Below, one piece after another: positions 33,498 to 47,102 of a stretch of 64,000 nt of DNA (the first letter of the stretch is position 1; each line of letters opens with the position of its first letter). Origin of the DNA: Ochotona curzoniae (lineage: Eukaryota; Chordata; Mammalia; Lagomorpha; Ochotonidae); NCBI RefSeq assembly GCF_017591425.1, contig NW_024467120.1:7068001-7132000 (forward strand). The letters run 5' to 3'. The notes below the pieces were generated by a model. That model was not told where the DNA came from. It searched no databases and saw only the letters and a program-made list of their open reading frames with translations. Position numbers and translations under genes: made by a program.

Positions 33498-33623
33498 GAA
33501 TAATTTTATATTTATAGTATATATAATTAATAATTATATATTTATATTGGGGTGAAAGTAATTTTATATTTCAGGCAGAACAAAAAATATGTGAATTCCA
33601 GAAACTACATTTGTGCTGTGCAC

Positions 33624-33640
33624 GTGTGTGTGTGTGTGTG
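33624..33640. repeat. (TG)n microsatellite
   Basis: Short pure GT/TG tract of about eight units. Confidence 0.95.
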
Positions 33641-34019
33641 AAACGCCAGCCTTGTGGGGTTTTTCAGTAGGATCTCGTGGAGCTGGCTGGCTGCATGGTC
33701 TTGACATGTCTTGGCAAAGATTCTTACACTATCATTTTCCTGATGTGGACACAGCAAACTATATTGAATCAAAAATCTAATTTAATCTCTTTTTATTAGA
33801 TTGGAAGCAGTAATTGCTTTCAATTTAATGGGATTGAATTCTGAATTAGAAAATTTTGATGTTGCTTCAAACTTAATAAAATGCAGTTGTATGTATTTCC
33901 ACTGACTTGTCCTGTTCCCGTGCGCTCACAGAGGTGGAGAGGAGAAATTTCTTGGAGCTTGGCTTGTATTCACCAGGAGAGATCTCTTAATGTTTTTGAT
34001 TGGATGTATGTATTAGTAA

Positions 34020-34315
34020 TTTGAAGGAGGACAGAGTGAGCTAGCATGGGAATAGGCTTTCGGTGTGCGTTCCCTCACATAGGCACACAGGCCGGGGCTG
34101 GTCCGGGCGCAAGCCAGCAGCCCTGAACTGCAGCTTGCTTCCCAGGTAGGTGTCGGAGGCCCAAGCACTGGGATCTTCGTATTATGTACTCCCAGTCACA
34201 TCAGCTGGAAGCTGGACTGAAAGTGAAACAGCTGGAACTCCGCCCAGCACTGCATCCACATGGTGGTTGTTGCAGGTGGTGGTTTTACTTGCTGTCCCAC
34301 AACACTGACTCCAAG
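34020..34315 (-). mobile_element. CSINE2, antisense
   Basis: 'cacaggccggggctggtccg', 'ggaggcccaagcactgggat', 'catcagctggaagctggact' and 'gctgtcccacaacactgact'. First of three antisense CSINE2 copies in a row. Confidence 0.75.
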
Positions 34316-34502
34316 AGCAGAGTTCATTGCGACAGTAAAGAATAGAAAAGGGCATGGTGCAGTGATGGGAACAAGTAAGAATTGCACTTCCCCGCCTCTT
34401 TTGCCTGCAGAGGAATACAGACTTCTTTCTGGGTCTCCACCATGGGAAGGAAATTGAGTCTCCAGAGAGATCCCAGAATGCTGTTCATGTTTGTTGTTTA
34501 AG

Positions 34503-34757
34503 TTCATACTTTTTGAAAGGCAAAAAGCTGGCTCCCTCCCCAAAGGTGGCTTGTAGCAGTCAGCGGAAGCCAGGAACCTACATTGCCATCCTGGTTTCCC
34601 TTGTGAGTGGTGAGGATCCAAGCCATCGTCTGCCTCCCAGGGTGGGCATCAGCAGGATGCGGGGTGAGAAGGGCTGGTGGGCTCATTCAGGCATTGTGCT
34701 GTAGGATGTAGGGGTCCCAAACAGTGGTTTAGTACGCTGCACCGCAGCACCCACTTC
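34503..34757 (-). mobile_element. CSINE2, antisense
   Basis: 'catactttttgaaaggcaaa', 'gcggaagccaggaacctaca', 'tcccagggtgggcatcagca' and 'agtggtttagtacgctgcac'. Second of three. Confidence 0.75.
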
Positions 34758-34837
34758 TGTGGTTCTCCTAAACACGGAGAAAGAACTTTGGGGTGAAATG
34801 AAATGAAGTCCTTCAAACCTTCATTCTTTTTCTTTAA

Positions 34838-35102
34838 GAATTTATTTCTTTGAGTTAAATTATCTGTCTGGTTCACACCCTCCCGTCCCCACCCTGGTTG
34901 AGCACTACAGCCAGGGCTGGGCCATGTCAGAGCCAGGATCCAGGAGCTTCCCTCAGGTCTCCCACCTGGGTGGCAGGGTGCCAAACACCTGGGCTGTCCT
35001 CTGCTTGCCCAGGCTGGCAGTGTGGAGCATATGGGATGCCCATACGGGATGCTGTTACTACAGGCAGTGGCTTTACCTGCCACACTGTAGTGCCGGCCCC
35101 AA
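34838..35102 (-). mobile_element. CSINE2, antisense
   Basis: 'aagaatttatttctttgagt', 'agccagggctgggccatgtc', 'ccaggagcttccctcaggtc' and 'caggcagtggctttacctgc', ending 'agtgccggcccc'. Third of three; it ends the SINE-dense part of intron 3. Confidence 0.8.
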
Positions 35103-35605
35103 AACCTCTATTCTGCAAATGTTACTTCAGTTGTGCAGCGATATCTCCGTGTCTAGCTGCTGTGCTGTGGGTGGACTTGGGATGTGGAGGGTGTGGTACT
35201 CAGAGCCCTGCGGAGTCTTCTGTCCATCTCGTCAGCTCTTGGCCCTTCAGTGTCACTTGAGCTGCTGGGTAATTTAAGATGACATCATTTTTTCCATGCT
35301 TTTAAAACCTGATGTGTAACGGCCATTACTGCCATTTCAGCAAATTCTTGATAACAAGGTGACTCAGAGGTGGGGGATTTCTTAGTAGGAATATCTTCTC
35401 TGCATGCGAGGACAAAGTGACGCAGAGGGAGAATGAAGGAACCAATGAATTGTTCTAGAATGATGGTTCTGATAATACAACCTTTCAGGAAATCACTGCA
35501 AAAATGAACTGTGGTATGCAAATGCCTAACACGAGATCAAATTAAGCCAAGGCGCTTTCTGGAGAGTACTTGAAACTTCTCATTTCCATCTCACTTGCAG
35601 CTGTG

Positions 35606-35637
<32 letters not shown>

Positions 35638-36269
35638 CTTTGGCTTGGAAAGGTGTAAATTGTGTGCAAGTCATTAAAAAAAAAAGGCTTTAAAAAAATC
35701 TCCAGTTCTCGGTGAAAGCTTTTTCTCATTTTGTATGATATTGGATTAAAGATTTCTGCTTTGTGAGATGAAGCCAGCTCTGAACGTAGCGTTTGTATAT
35801 TCATGTAAGAACTTGAACATAACAGTCTCTATAGGACATATTGAAAACAATAACCCTATTTTTCAAAACCATGTTAAAAAAAACTTTATGAAAACCTTAG
35901 AATTGTGTTCTTTGCTTGTAACACAGGGTAATGATCTGGTTTTGCTTAAGTTTAATCAATTAATGTTGAAGTTAAAAACCAGCAATTCTGAGCTCAGCCA
36001 CTTGGGTCTACAGGTGGTTTGGCTCAATTGCTAACATTTTCCTAGCCTGTTTCTATTACAAAGGAATGTTTCTGTCCAGCCCATGAAATTGAAATGAAAA
36101 CAAACATGTGTTAGATAAAAAATTTTAGTTCTTGAAGATTTCTCAGCTTAAAAATGGCAAACATATTTACTGAGTGTAAGTATTACCAGATTGTAAACAG
36201 GTAGTTTTTGAATTTGTCTTAATGCTGTATTATTGAAATTTTCATGTCTCATTGCAATTGCTGAACAAA

Positions 36270-36285
36270 CCAAAAGATGGCGCTG
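36270..36285 (+). promoter_or_regulatory. CTCF-like motif (12 of 14)
   Basis: CCAAAAGATGGCGCTG fits CCASYAGRKGGCRS except at the S and Y positions. It sits in an AT-rich, repeat-free stretch. Confidence 0.35.
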
Positions 36286-39104
36286 TTGACCCATGTTTAA
36301 TATTAACATTTTTTCATCCAAATAAAAAAATGTATTATCTGCAAATGCATTAAAATTGAGGTTTCTTTAACATTTAATTTTCTGTTTTGTAAATGGAGCT
36401 CTGATTCATGTAGGGTTTACTCGGACTTGATTTCATTTTTATTTTGAAATGGTTTGGAAATTCAGACATTTAACAATGATTTTGTAGACAAACTCATGGA
36501 TAATCCAGGATAATTAATGATAAAACCATGTTTAAATGTGACAGCTAATGTTTTGCTGAAACATTTTTGAATAGGAAAAAGGCGGTTTTTTTTTTAAAGC
36601 CTCAAAAAAAAAGTCCAGTGATTAAAATGTAACAACCATAAATAAATGATTTGTGTGGCGTTTAGGTCTCGCCACCTAGAGTTATCCGTTTTGGAAAGTT
36701 ATTTTATGTTACAAGGACCTTGGGAAATTCAGCAGAACCTTTCATGGCTCGAAATTGCTATTGGCAGTGGTGTGATAAAAGGAGAATCTAGGTTCTGTGA
36801 ATAACTTTTCTAGGTAAGACATGCAAAAACAACATGGCCTGAACCTGAGTGAAAGTTAGGATTATTTCTGTCCGGTCGACATGGTGAAGGAGCTTCCTGG
36901 GCAGGGTAGACCTGCTGATTCACTCTGAGCATCCTAGGGCCTGAGTGGGGTGGTGAGCAAAGTCTTCCTCTGTCCAGTCAGAGCTGTCTCTGGCTGCTTT
37001 TCAGTACAAATGGCACTTGCTAATTTTTTTTTACTGAAATTCCAAAAGCACAGAATGCCTGTTACTGTGATAACATCCTTGACTCTGGGAACAGATGAAA
37101 AATTCAAAGGCATTGCAGATGTGTGCCCCTGTTGCCTTTCATGAAAAAATAGGGACTGTTCTTGAACACCTTTTCCATGAAAAGCCCAAGCTCATAATTC
37201 TGAAATGACCGTGTGCACTACCAAAGTGGAGGTAGATTGGGGCCTATGCTCGCTCGGCAGTGGATGTTGGCTCTGTGCGCAAGTGTGTGTGCTTATGTAC
37301 GAGTTGTGAATGTTAATAATGTGATATCTGCGATTCTTAATTGTTTAAAAATGTACAATTTAGGGAAAATTCGATTCAGCAGGAATTCCAGTAGCTTAAA
37401 GACTGTCCTTTAGACATTCTTTCAGCATGTGACACAGGCTGTGTGTGCTGTGAATAATATGAAAAGTGCGAAGAGTGTCGTGACACTTTGAATATTTCAG
37501 AAGCCGTTCTCTCAGGATATTCTTATCATAAAAATGAAAAACAGCACTGTAATGATTTAGCAGGAGGCTGATCTCTCTCACCTCCCTATGAAAGCTTGCA
37601 GAGGCACACGAACAGAACACATCCATGCCTGGGAGCTCTCCGCACGTGCCGCGATGGCTTGACCGAAGCTGGGAGCTGGGAGCCTGAACCTGTGCTGCCA
37701 GCAGCATGTGGGAGTTCAGTTCCCTGAATCATCCGTGCTGCCTGGCAGTGTCTGCATGGGCACAGAGTTGGAGTTGGGAGCAGACTGGAGATCAAACCTA
37801 GCCACTCAGCAGGGGTCCCCACCTTTGCTTCAGTGGATGTCAAAAGTATGGATTTGGTCACTAAAGAAGGTCTGCTATCCGAAAGAACTTCATGCTGTCA
37901 TTTTTCTGAGGGGAATTAAGCAAAAATGTACTTAGTGATTTTTTTAAGTTTGCTTTTGGACAAGTGGACAAAAATGGCTTAACTGTCCTCAATCATCTCA
38001 GCAAGCTCCTTCCCTGTAATCCTTCGGTTCTCTGTAATTTCAAACCTGCAATCCTAGGGTAGCACTTGAAATACGATGTTGACTGCCAATCCTGGTTCCC
38101 CAAGCAATGCCAGTGCTGAAGCCCACTCAAATAACATTATGTATTCGTTACAACAAAAACATGTAACATGCAGGTTTTGTCTAGCTGCTTCAGATGCCTT
38201 GTACTGTGCTGGTGATCTCGGCTCATGACCTTGTGTGTGGCCTGGGTTTGTTTCTATGCTATAGCTTTTTCATCTCCATCCTCTCGGTGGCCGGATCTTG
38301 CTAGTCTGCAGTATCACTGGCCAGTCTGGGTCAAGGACTGGAAAAGAACAAGGAGAATGTAACTCAGTGCACGCTGGTAAGAAATTAGCTCCAGTAATGG
38401 AGGAAATGATAAAACGGGCATAATTCTAAAAGAGTGTTAGGTTTGAACATTCAGTGAAAATAAGTACTGCACGTACTGGAAGCTTTTAATCAGCAGAGAC
38501 AGTTGGGTCGCTGGCTTTATTAAGGGCTTATTAACATTTTTTTTGCTTGATTTTTTTTTTTGTTGACATCAATGAAAAAATATCAAATTGGAAACTGGAT
38601 GTTGTAGGCAGTTATAAAGAAGTAAACCAATTGATTGCACTCAATTTTCTGTTCATTAATTTTTGAGGTTTACGATTCTAAAAATCTCCATGGTAGGAAG
38701 GGGGTGTGTGAAGTTTAGACCCTTTTGGTGAAAGTAAGATGAGGGTGAATAAAGCCTAAAATAGATGAAGAGACTCATTCTAAAAGAATCACTAAAATTC
38801 TATAGAAGGCATAGAAAAAATTTCAGTAAGTTATTTACTAGATTTATTCTAGCAATTTATTTAAATACCTTAAATGCAATTCTTGTTAGATTCCCTCACC
38901 TACATAAACTTGTCCATATAAATGAGTTCTGTCCTTCCCGTACAAACTGGGCACTGGGTGATGTCTCCCCTGGTGTTTGGCCGTCCGTTGGGAAGTGCAA
39001 TGCCCCTTAGCTCCGTCTTGAGGTTGCTGTCTCACCATGTTTGGTCTTGATTTGCAGCATGCTAATTAAGTGCAAGATCTGGAAAACTCGGGAATTTTTA
39101 AATC

Positions 39105-39245
39105 GGCGTTCTTGGCATAGCTGGTTGAGTATTTCTCAAACCTCCCTGAGCCCTTGAGTGCCTGTCTCTCAAGTTGGGTTACAGGGTCACTGGGATGATT
39201 GATAGTTGGTTGATAAGTGTTAACCATTATTATGCCAAGTGTAAG
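39105..39245 (+). mobile_element. MIR fragment
   Basis: 'tttctcaaacctccctgagc', 'gttacagggtcactgggatg' and 'gtgttaaccattattatg' match the MIR core-to-tail order with many substitutions. Confidence 0.5.
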
Positions 39246-39672
39246 TAAGCAAAAGTCACCATTATATGTCAAGATTTTAATGCATCAGCTTGCCTCCAAG
39301 ACTCAAATTTAAGGAAATACGGTTTGAACATGTATTGAATCTGTTTAAATCTGTTCATGCGTTTTTCTTACACATCTTTTTCTCATGTTATTGCGCAAAA
39401 TATAGGATGTGATTGGTGACTTGAGACAGGATGGAGCGAGATCACAAAAGAATGGAGTTAGGGGCTGGAAGACTTGGGCCCGTTCCAAGGCTGACGTCGT
39501 TACTGGTGACATCGTCCTTTCTTAGCCTGTTAATTCTCAGCTGTGAGAAGAGTCCCTTTTGACTGACACGGATGTGTTTGGGTCAGACCGTACTTTTACC
39601 TTTATTCTTTGGCTTTTTTGTTATACATGCATTGTCTTACTTTGAAAAAGCAACTTTTTTCATCTTTTACTG

Positions 39673-39990
39673 ATTTTTTTTTTCATTGGAAAGTTGGATA
39701 TACACAGCGGAGAGATGGAGAGGAAGATCTTCCATCCGCTGATCCATCCCACTTCCATCCCCAAGTGGCTGCAGTAGCTGAGCTGATCTAAAGCCAGGAG
39801 CCTGGAGCTTCTTCCAGGTCTCCCGAATGGTTGCAGGTTCCCAAGGCTTTGGGCCGTCCTCGACTGCTTTCCCAGGCCACAAGCAGGGAGCTAGATGGGA
39901 AGCAGAGTAGCTGGAATTAGACCTGGCACTCGTATGGGATGCCAGCGTGTCCAAGGTAAGGACTTTAGCCACTAGGCTACTGTGTCGGGC
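39673..39990 (-). mobile_element. Full-length pika CSINE, antisense
   Basis: 'tcattggaaagttggatata' tail, 'cttccatccgctgatccatc', 'gggccgtcctcgactgcttt' and 'ccactaggctactgtgtcgg' head. It has an extra 'cccacttccat' in the tail half. Confidence 0.93.
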
Positions 39991-42212
39991 ACAAAGCAAC
40001 TTATATTAAATGTGGGGGTAACAGATTTCTAACAGTATTGCTCCTCTTTTCCCAGAAGGAAATGGCTTCTCTTCAACGTGCTGCTATGACCTAGATTTGT
40101 CTTTAGCTCTTGTAACATTTATTAGACTCTGTTGAAATTGCTTTTTTTAAGGTATTTTTTTTTGCCTCTGGTAAGACAACTTGAGTACAGAAATAGACTC
40201 TTTTTGGTATTAATAGTAACAGCCACCTATTTGGCCTGTAATAAAGACTCAGCATTGGTGAATGCTTTCATGTAAATGCTCATGGCCTTCCTGAGAAATA
40301 AATGGAGTGCATTGATGGTTTCTTGTTTGTGTTGCCGCTTGTTTTAATTGATTTGTAGCCACCTGAAAGAATTAAAGTTGGTTTTTCAAGTTTCACTTAT
40401 TTTTAAATAAGCTCTTTTTGAGACCCTGACCATAGCAAACAGCTTTGTAAAGGTTGTGATTCATGAGTACTGTAAGTATAGATTTCATGCCTGAAGTAAC
40501 TGAGTAAAATAGGCACATTGTTCTTTGTTAGTTTCCTCAATTGGTTCTTTTAATTTTCTTGTTCTTACTGGTGATTCCTTGAGGCATCTGGCCAGTGTTA
40601 AATATTTCTTCCTGACTCATCATTCCTTCTGCCACCTGCCAAAGAACTGCTTTGACTTTGGTCAAGAATACTTGGAGTAAGTTAGGTTTTGCTACGTTTG
40701 CAGGTCTGGTGGGCTAATAAACATGGCGTTTTAATGAACTTGAAGCCAGTTATCAGAGTGCTCGATTCTGGGGGCTTCACAGTTTGATTCTCGAAGGTGT
40801 TGTGGAGTCTGGAAAAGTCTTCTATCTGAATATGAAGTTACCTATGATATTTAAGGTCCCTTACTCTACCCCATGTTACTCCCCTTTGTGTGAAGTTCCA
40901 ATGGCTTGTATTAAGTATGCTTTAAATATATCTTTCAGAATTATTAGCTTTTACTTAGGTTTATCTAAATCATTCCTCTTGGAAATCATTTGGGAATTGA
41001 TGAAGAATTTAGCTAAGAGATTATAGGTACAGGATTTAGGCCTGGGGAGTGAACGTGGGGTGCCCCAGTCTTAACCCTTTTGTATGTGATTGGTGATGCT
41101 GAGTTCATAAGTGGTACTTCATAGTGGAACTCTGTCATGTGGTAAGAAAAGTGACTGGCGTAACATTGTTGGAATGAAAGCATCTTGGAATGCATTTTTG
41201 TCTGCTACAAGTCCATAGACATCTGCTCACATGTAAATGAGACTATGAAAAGGGAAATGCTGATTTATCTTTATTAATTTTTTAAGAAATCGGGGCATGG
41301 TCAGAGACCCATTAGAAATGTACGCCATCCACCTATTTAAACTGAAAGGGTAAAAATATCAGTACATGTGGTCTCTGCATTTAGTGTGATGTCTTTATTG
41401 TGATGTTCTAAAATTCTTAAAGGAACTTGCAGAAGTTCTGTTTCTGTTGCCAGCTTTATCCTGCCCTGCTGGGGAGATCGTAAAATTCTCCCCTAATATG
41501 TTCTCCTGCTTAGGGATTTTTAGAATGGTTAGCCGCCTAGTGGGGAGGGACTGATTTCCACCTGCTTCTGGAAGGGGAAGCAGATGTCAGTCTCCGGAAA
41601 GTTACAATGAACCTGAAGGGCTGTGGGTGGGAGAATAAAGACGCACTCACAGTCCGTTGTGTCAGACTGACTGGCCTTGTGGCCCCAGCCAGGCCTTGCA
41701 ATCTTTTTGAGCCCCTCCTTGACTCATATTTGGAGTGAATGATTGGTGTGCTAGTGTTCTATGGTTCTTTGTAAACTCATTTATTTATGCCTATTGTATA
41801 CTAGTGTGTTGTGCCCTCAGCAGTGGCTGGGACAGCTGTGGCCGCAGCCCGTGGGAAGGCTTCTGCTTCTGCTCTGTTGTCCTGTCCTCTCTCTTATCTA
41901 CTGAGTGAAAACATGTGACGCCACTAGTTAGATTCGGGGTTCGTGCCAGCTTTTAGGTATAAAGTAAATAAACATTTTTGGGAAGACCGAATCTCTTTGG
42001 GGCATACAGTTTATGTAAGTGAAGAATGTTATTAAATGAACACATGGGTTACGTTAGTGGTACATTGATGGGGTAACCTGTAAATCAGAAGCGAAAAAAC
42101 TGAGGAAGGGGTAACTGGTTTTTGGGGTAACAAGTGTAAATTAATTTTTAAAGCATTTGACTTTTTTTGGGATTAGTTGCTCAGACTTCTAAAAGTTTGC
42201 AGTCAAATGTGG

Positions 42213-42508
42213 GGCCCAGCATGGTGACCTAGTGGCTAAAGTCCTCGCCTTTTGTATGGGCACCAGTTCTAATCCCAGCAGCTCTACTTCTCATGCAGCT
42301 CCCTGCTTGTGGCCTAGGAAAGCAGTCGAGGACGGCCCAAAGCCTTGGGAACCTGCAACCATTTGAAGAGATCTGGAAGAAGCTCCTAACTCCTGTCTCT
42401 GGATTAGCTTAACTCTGGCCATTGTGGCCACTTTGGAGTGAATCATTGGACGAAGTTCTTTCTCTCCTTGTTTCTGTATATGACTTTGCACTAAAATCTT
42501 TTTCTAAA
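42213..42508 (+). mobile_element. CSINE, sense
   Basis: 'gggcccagcatggtgaccta' head, 'ccagttctaatcccagcagc' B box region, 'gtcgaggacggcccaaagcc' body and 'tgactttgcactaaaatctt' tail. The last young SINE before a 16-kb gap. Confidence 0.93.
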
Positions 42509-45500
42509 GTTAAGTGTAATCTTTTATTTCAGAAAGACTGTAAGTCACGCCTTCCATCTTGAACCTTATGCCTTTATTCTGGAGAATTCAATTTTATATC
42601 ACCAAAGGGGAAAATAATTTGGAGTTAATAAAACGGAAACGACTAACATTGCACTTAATTGTGAAATACCCCAAGACCTCTAAAGTGAAGAATCCTTGTG
42701 TGGCCTGCGCATCTCCTAGGATGCTCCCTAGTCAGCGTAGGTTGGTTCAAGAGTTTTTAACTCTTGGCAGTGATCAGGTTTGCTGCATCGAATTGAAATC
42801 TGACTTCTCCCAAGATACTGATGAAAGCAACTAAGTTTATTGGTTATTAGGTAGCAAGAGTCAGTTCTTGTGACAATTAGAGGTTGGTTCTAGCATATCT
42901 AATGCTTCAGTTTCAAGGCTCTCTGTATTTGAGAGCTGTTTGTGTGAGATAACCTTGTAACACATACATTTTAATGAGTACATTACTTTTACCACCTGCT
43001 GAAGTTGACTTGGAGTGACTGCTGACCTGAAGTGAATGCCTGTGTTCAATATTAATATGGCATGTCTGGATCCAGACAGCAATCTTTCATTTTGACATGC
43101 ACATAGTCAAAGTAAATTAATGTTTAAAACCCAAGCACTTTAAGTTCAGCCAGTGTGTGCATTCCATAATAATCCTTCAGAAGCAGTATACATAGAAATG
43201 CTGAGTGCTTACACTTTATTTATCATACACATGGGTCCACCTTGCAGTACTTGTAAGAAGATTTAACCATGGCTGTATTTTGACTCACTTGTTTCATTGG
43301 TAGCTGTCAAAATTAATCTGTTTTAGGGTTAGTTCTGCATATTGAAATATAGACCATACTTTCAAATAAATCTGTGCCTGGAAAATGATAACCCAATTTC
43401 AGTTATTTCATATGTATTTTTCTGTCAGGCTAGTTACTTCATTTCTGCTGAAATGATCACAAATTCTCAAAAGTAGAGTGATTAAAAAATGGTTTTCAGC
43501 CTACGCCTGGAACGGTGTCTAATCGAGGCTGTTAGGCTAACAGTTTTGCTGAGATTTTTCCTTTTCACTCTTACATACCATTTTCGAAAGTTGCTTTTAT
43601 TTGTTAAAAACATCCATGGCAGATGTGGTAATGGGGAAATTATATTAACATTTAAGTATTAAATTAACTTGTAGCCAGAGTCTCCTAATAGGATGCCATC
43701 TAGTACGCTCGGCAGTTTAAGGACCATGTTGCTTGCACAAGTCACTGTTACACATTTCCTGTTTGTGCTTTTTTTTTTTTTTAAGGTTATGTTAGATCTG
43801 CTTTTTCAGACTGGAAATTTCCATTGTGGATTTCGGTGCTATTCTCATTTTACCTGGCTTGTTGATGTTTGTTATTTACATATTCAGAATGTGAGTACAG
43901 TGTCCGTAATGAGAACAGTATGTGATTGGAGCCATATGAAAATGACAGTTTTCATAACACTTTTGCAGTGTAGAGAAAAATCCCAAGTCATATTTATTAG
44001 CAAGCATATTTCTGCTTAGGAGCTTGTTTCTGCTCCCAAAAGATGGCCGATGGGTGTGAACCTAGTATGTGTCTAAGAAAACGTGCTGTCCTGACTGTCC
44101 ACTATATCTGACACCAGCGTGATGCTTTCTTTGTATGTTGGCTTTCAGTTAAAATAAATGCTGTCCTTGGGCAATAAGAATCAAAGGTGTATGTCTTCGG
44201 CAGAATTTATTTTCTGTTCAGAAAAAACTGTATTGTTTAGAATAAGATACAGACCACCAAATAACATTTGATTACACTTAATGTAATGATCATTTTTTGA
44301 TTTTGGATATATCTAGCATCAGAATTATGTGCCTTGTCCATGGTACAGTGGCCTTGGATTGGATTTGGAAACACTGTACAGAGAACACCTATTGTTTCCA
44401 TTGAATGATGTATGCCCTACAGAGTTGAACTTTCTGACCTGCTGCTCTTCAGCAATAATGGATTTGCACTGATTTGAGCATGGTCTCCCAGTTGGTCCTG
44501 TTTCAGTTTTCATGTGTGATGGCTGCCTAGCAGAATCAAACATCTGTTTTGTGGCTGCGGTGCAAGGCAGTACAACTAGCTGGCTCATGCTAGTTCAAAT
44601 TAGCAATGCTGGTTAGGTTAGTATTATGCTGTCTGTATTCTAACTAGCTGTGGATAAATTGTACCACGTGGACATAATTCGTTTTTGTTTGGCATAGAGA
44701 ATTTGTCGTCCTTGTAAGCCAGCCTGGATTTATTGAAAAGTAAACATTTTAATGCCACCTCAGTGTCAGGCTTTGTGATTGGTTTCTATGCAAATAGGAC
44801 ATATAAGAGCTGATGTGATTGAGCTATTATTCCTGGTCTGATTTTAATTTGCTCATTTATGTAATTTTTCCATGGAAAAACAGAGCCGTGTACCCCTCTC
44901 AAGAAGATATCTTTCTAGCCCCGGAGTGGGGAGTCCTTTGAGGTTGTGGGCTATACCTCCATTGTTTAGGAATATGGCAGAGCAGTTGTTTTCTTGGGTG
45001 AAAAGCAGTTCCTGAGAACAGTGATAGCCACTTCTTACAGCCGTGTGGACCTGCTTCAGAAGACTGGTTACTGAGAGCAAAATATGTGCATGATTACATA
45101 TAATCAAGGTTAATTTTTATCAAGGGTCACCATGTTTTTGCTATGGTCTGACAGTCATGACCTACATTAAGGAGCCCTGTGGGTCTGTCTGTGTTTTTGC
45201 TTGATGTCCGTCTAGTGTATTTCAGATGCTTGTCACTTTCATTCTGTGTGATTGTTTGGGGGCCCTTGCTGGGTTTTCAAGGTACTCTATTAAAAACGGT
45301 GCTCTCTGCAATTAGATTGTCGTGGGGGAGCTTCTGTTTCATGGTGTGTAAACACTCTTTAATCTTGGAGGGTGAGTAACTAGGGGGGCATTTTTCCACT
45401 TGCTGTTAGTTCAGTGGGTAGATTATTTTGAAATAGGATAGACCTGAGCTCCACAATCAAGTTTTGGATTTGGTTCAGTTAATGAATTGTTTAGTGAGTT

Positions 45501-47040
45501 CTTAGGAAAGTCCTTTGGAGTTTCAATTCAAATGCATTTTTCCTAAACAAACAAACAAAAAACCAGAGCAGAGTATTTCATAATCTAACAGCTAGATGGA
45601 ATTTATAAAGGAGAACTTTGTAAAATATAAGTAGTGGGAATTTTTTTAAAACATTTTCAAACATTTTAGGAACTTAAAGACAAAGCTTAATGGCTGTTAA
45701 AAGTGGTTATTTGGTTTTGCAACCGTTTAATTTTGGCCCTATCAGTCTTATTTAGTAGTTTAAAGGATAAACAGTTCAAACAGTAAGAAAAAGCAGTTTG
45801 TGTTTTGTCACTTTTCAACTTTAGATATCAGTAAATCATTGCTGTAGCCTTCTTTATCTTGTGTTTGCACAAAAAACCTGTTAGAATTATGTCTGGGGGG
45901 ACCATCTGCTGTGGTTCCCAGTCTTGTCAGTGTGATAAGGGATAAGCTGTATAAACAGGGCCACTGCAAAGAAAGGGGGAAAAAAGGCAGGCTGGTTTTA
46001 GAAGAGGACCAGTATGAAGCTGATGTGGATTTAATTTTATAACAGAGCCCCAGAAAGTCAGGATTTTCCTCATAATTTATCAGGACTGGAGTTATAATGT
46101 ATTTAGAAACCACAGGACTAAGTCTTAGGTAAGGTTTATCTTCACCTTAATATTTTATCTTTGTTTTTGATGATAAGGTCCCTGTTTTGGAGACCAAAGC
46201 TGTTAAAAGTTCTTTGGGAATGTTTCGCTACAGCACATGACCTTGCAGTCTTTTCCAGTTCGTCTGTTTTTGGTATTGGATCCTATTCGGTTTTTCTCTC
46301 GGTTGACTCCTCTGAAACCATCTTTTTCCTTTTTCATTTGCAATGAGGTCATGGTGCTTCATCAGGAACCAGCCAGTCATTCCCATGGCAACACACTGTG
46401 TCACAACATCACAAATCTGTCCTGCCCCCTACCTTTAAACTCACAAGTGTGAGGAGGAGGTAACGGGTAAAGTGCATTGTTCACTTAGCATGTGACTGTG
46501 GGGTCAGAGAAGGAAAAGAAAGTCAATTAGTTTTCAAAGCACCTTACATTCACTGAGATGTACAAGAGATTTATTTTACATTACATTGAACAGATTTTTG
46601 TTTTTGAAGGACAGAAAAAGGTTTTATGCAATTGGTGACATCATTATTTGGTGTCTGTGAGAATGGTGAAAGGAGGAAAGAGGGCTGACTGGTGTTATCT
46701 GTGTTCCATGTGCTTTGCTCAAAGATCCTGGCATGTGCCGGGCAGTCATCTTAGCATAAGCTAATCTTAGCACAGTGCTGGAACCTTGAACTTCTCAGAG
46801 TCCCAGATTGTCAGTTTTTCTCTCCCACTAAGATGAGGTGCTAGCAAGATATGATCAAAGTTTATGATATAGGAGAATGATTGGTGTTTTATCATTGCAA
46901 ATTTCATGCCTGTTGCTGTTAGGTCTTGTATAATAAAATTAAGCAAGGTGATGAGGTGTTATGGTGACCTGATCATTGTATTCAAGCCATCAGCATTTTT
47001 GGCATTTCTTTGTTTGTTCTACCGTTAGCATTTATTTCTG

Positions 47041-47102
47041 TATAATAGATCTATTACGCATAATAGATCTATAATGCATCTATAATGCATTATAATGCAT
47101 CT
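47041..47102. repeat. Cryptic AT-rich simple repeat
   Basis: Alternating 'taatagatct' and 'ctataatgcat' units (several imperfect copies). Contains palindromes AGATCT and ATGCAT. Local slippage repeat. Confidence 0.8.

Larger units (their letters stand above)
20545..35102 (+). other. CDKAL1: CDKAL1 intron 3, SINE-dense 5' part
   Basis: This part has many SINE copies, a 2.2-kb antisense L1 and several smaller fragments, listed separately. I see no exon. Stretches where I recognise nothing: 21,355-22,285 (octamer ATGCAAAT at 22,017), 22,590-23,200, 26,900-27,790, 28,770-29,310, 30,205-30,565, 30,715-33,320 and 33,645-34,015. A CTCF-like site and a G-rich patch inside it have their own entries. 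Confidence 0.75.

Noticed and set aside
34196..35083. Overlapping minus-strand open frames of 141 and 144 codons
   Set aside because: They are translations of the antisense CSINE2 cluster.
37560..37830. Possible very old C-type SINE ('cgaagctgggagctgggagc')
   Set aside because: Only isolated phrases match; order and head/tail could not be confirmed.
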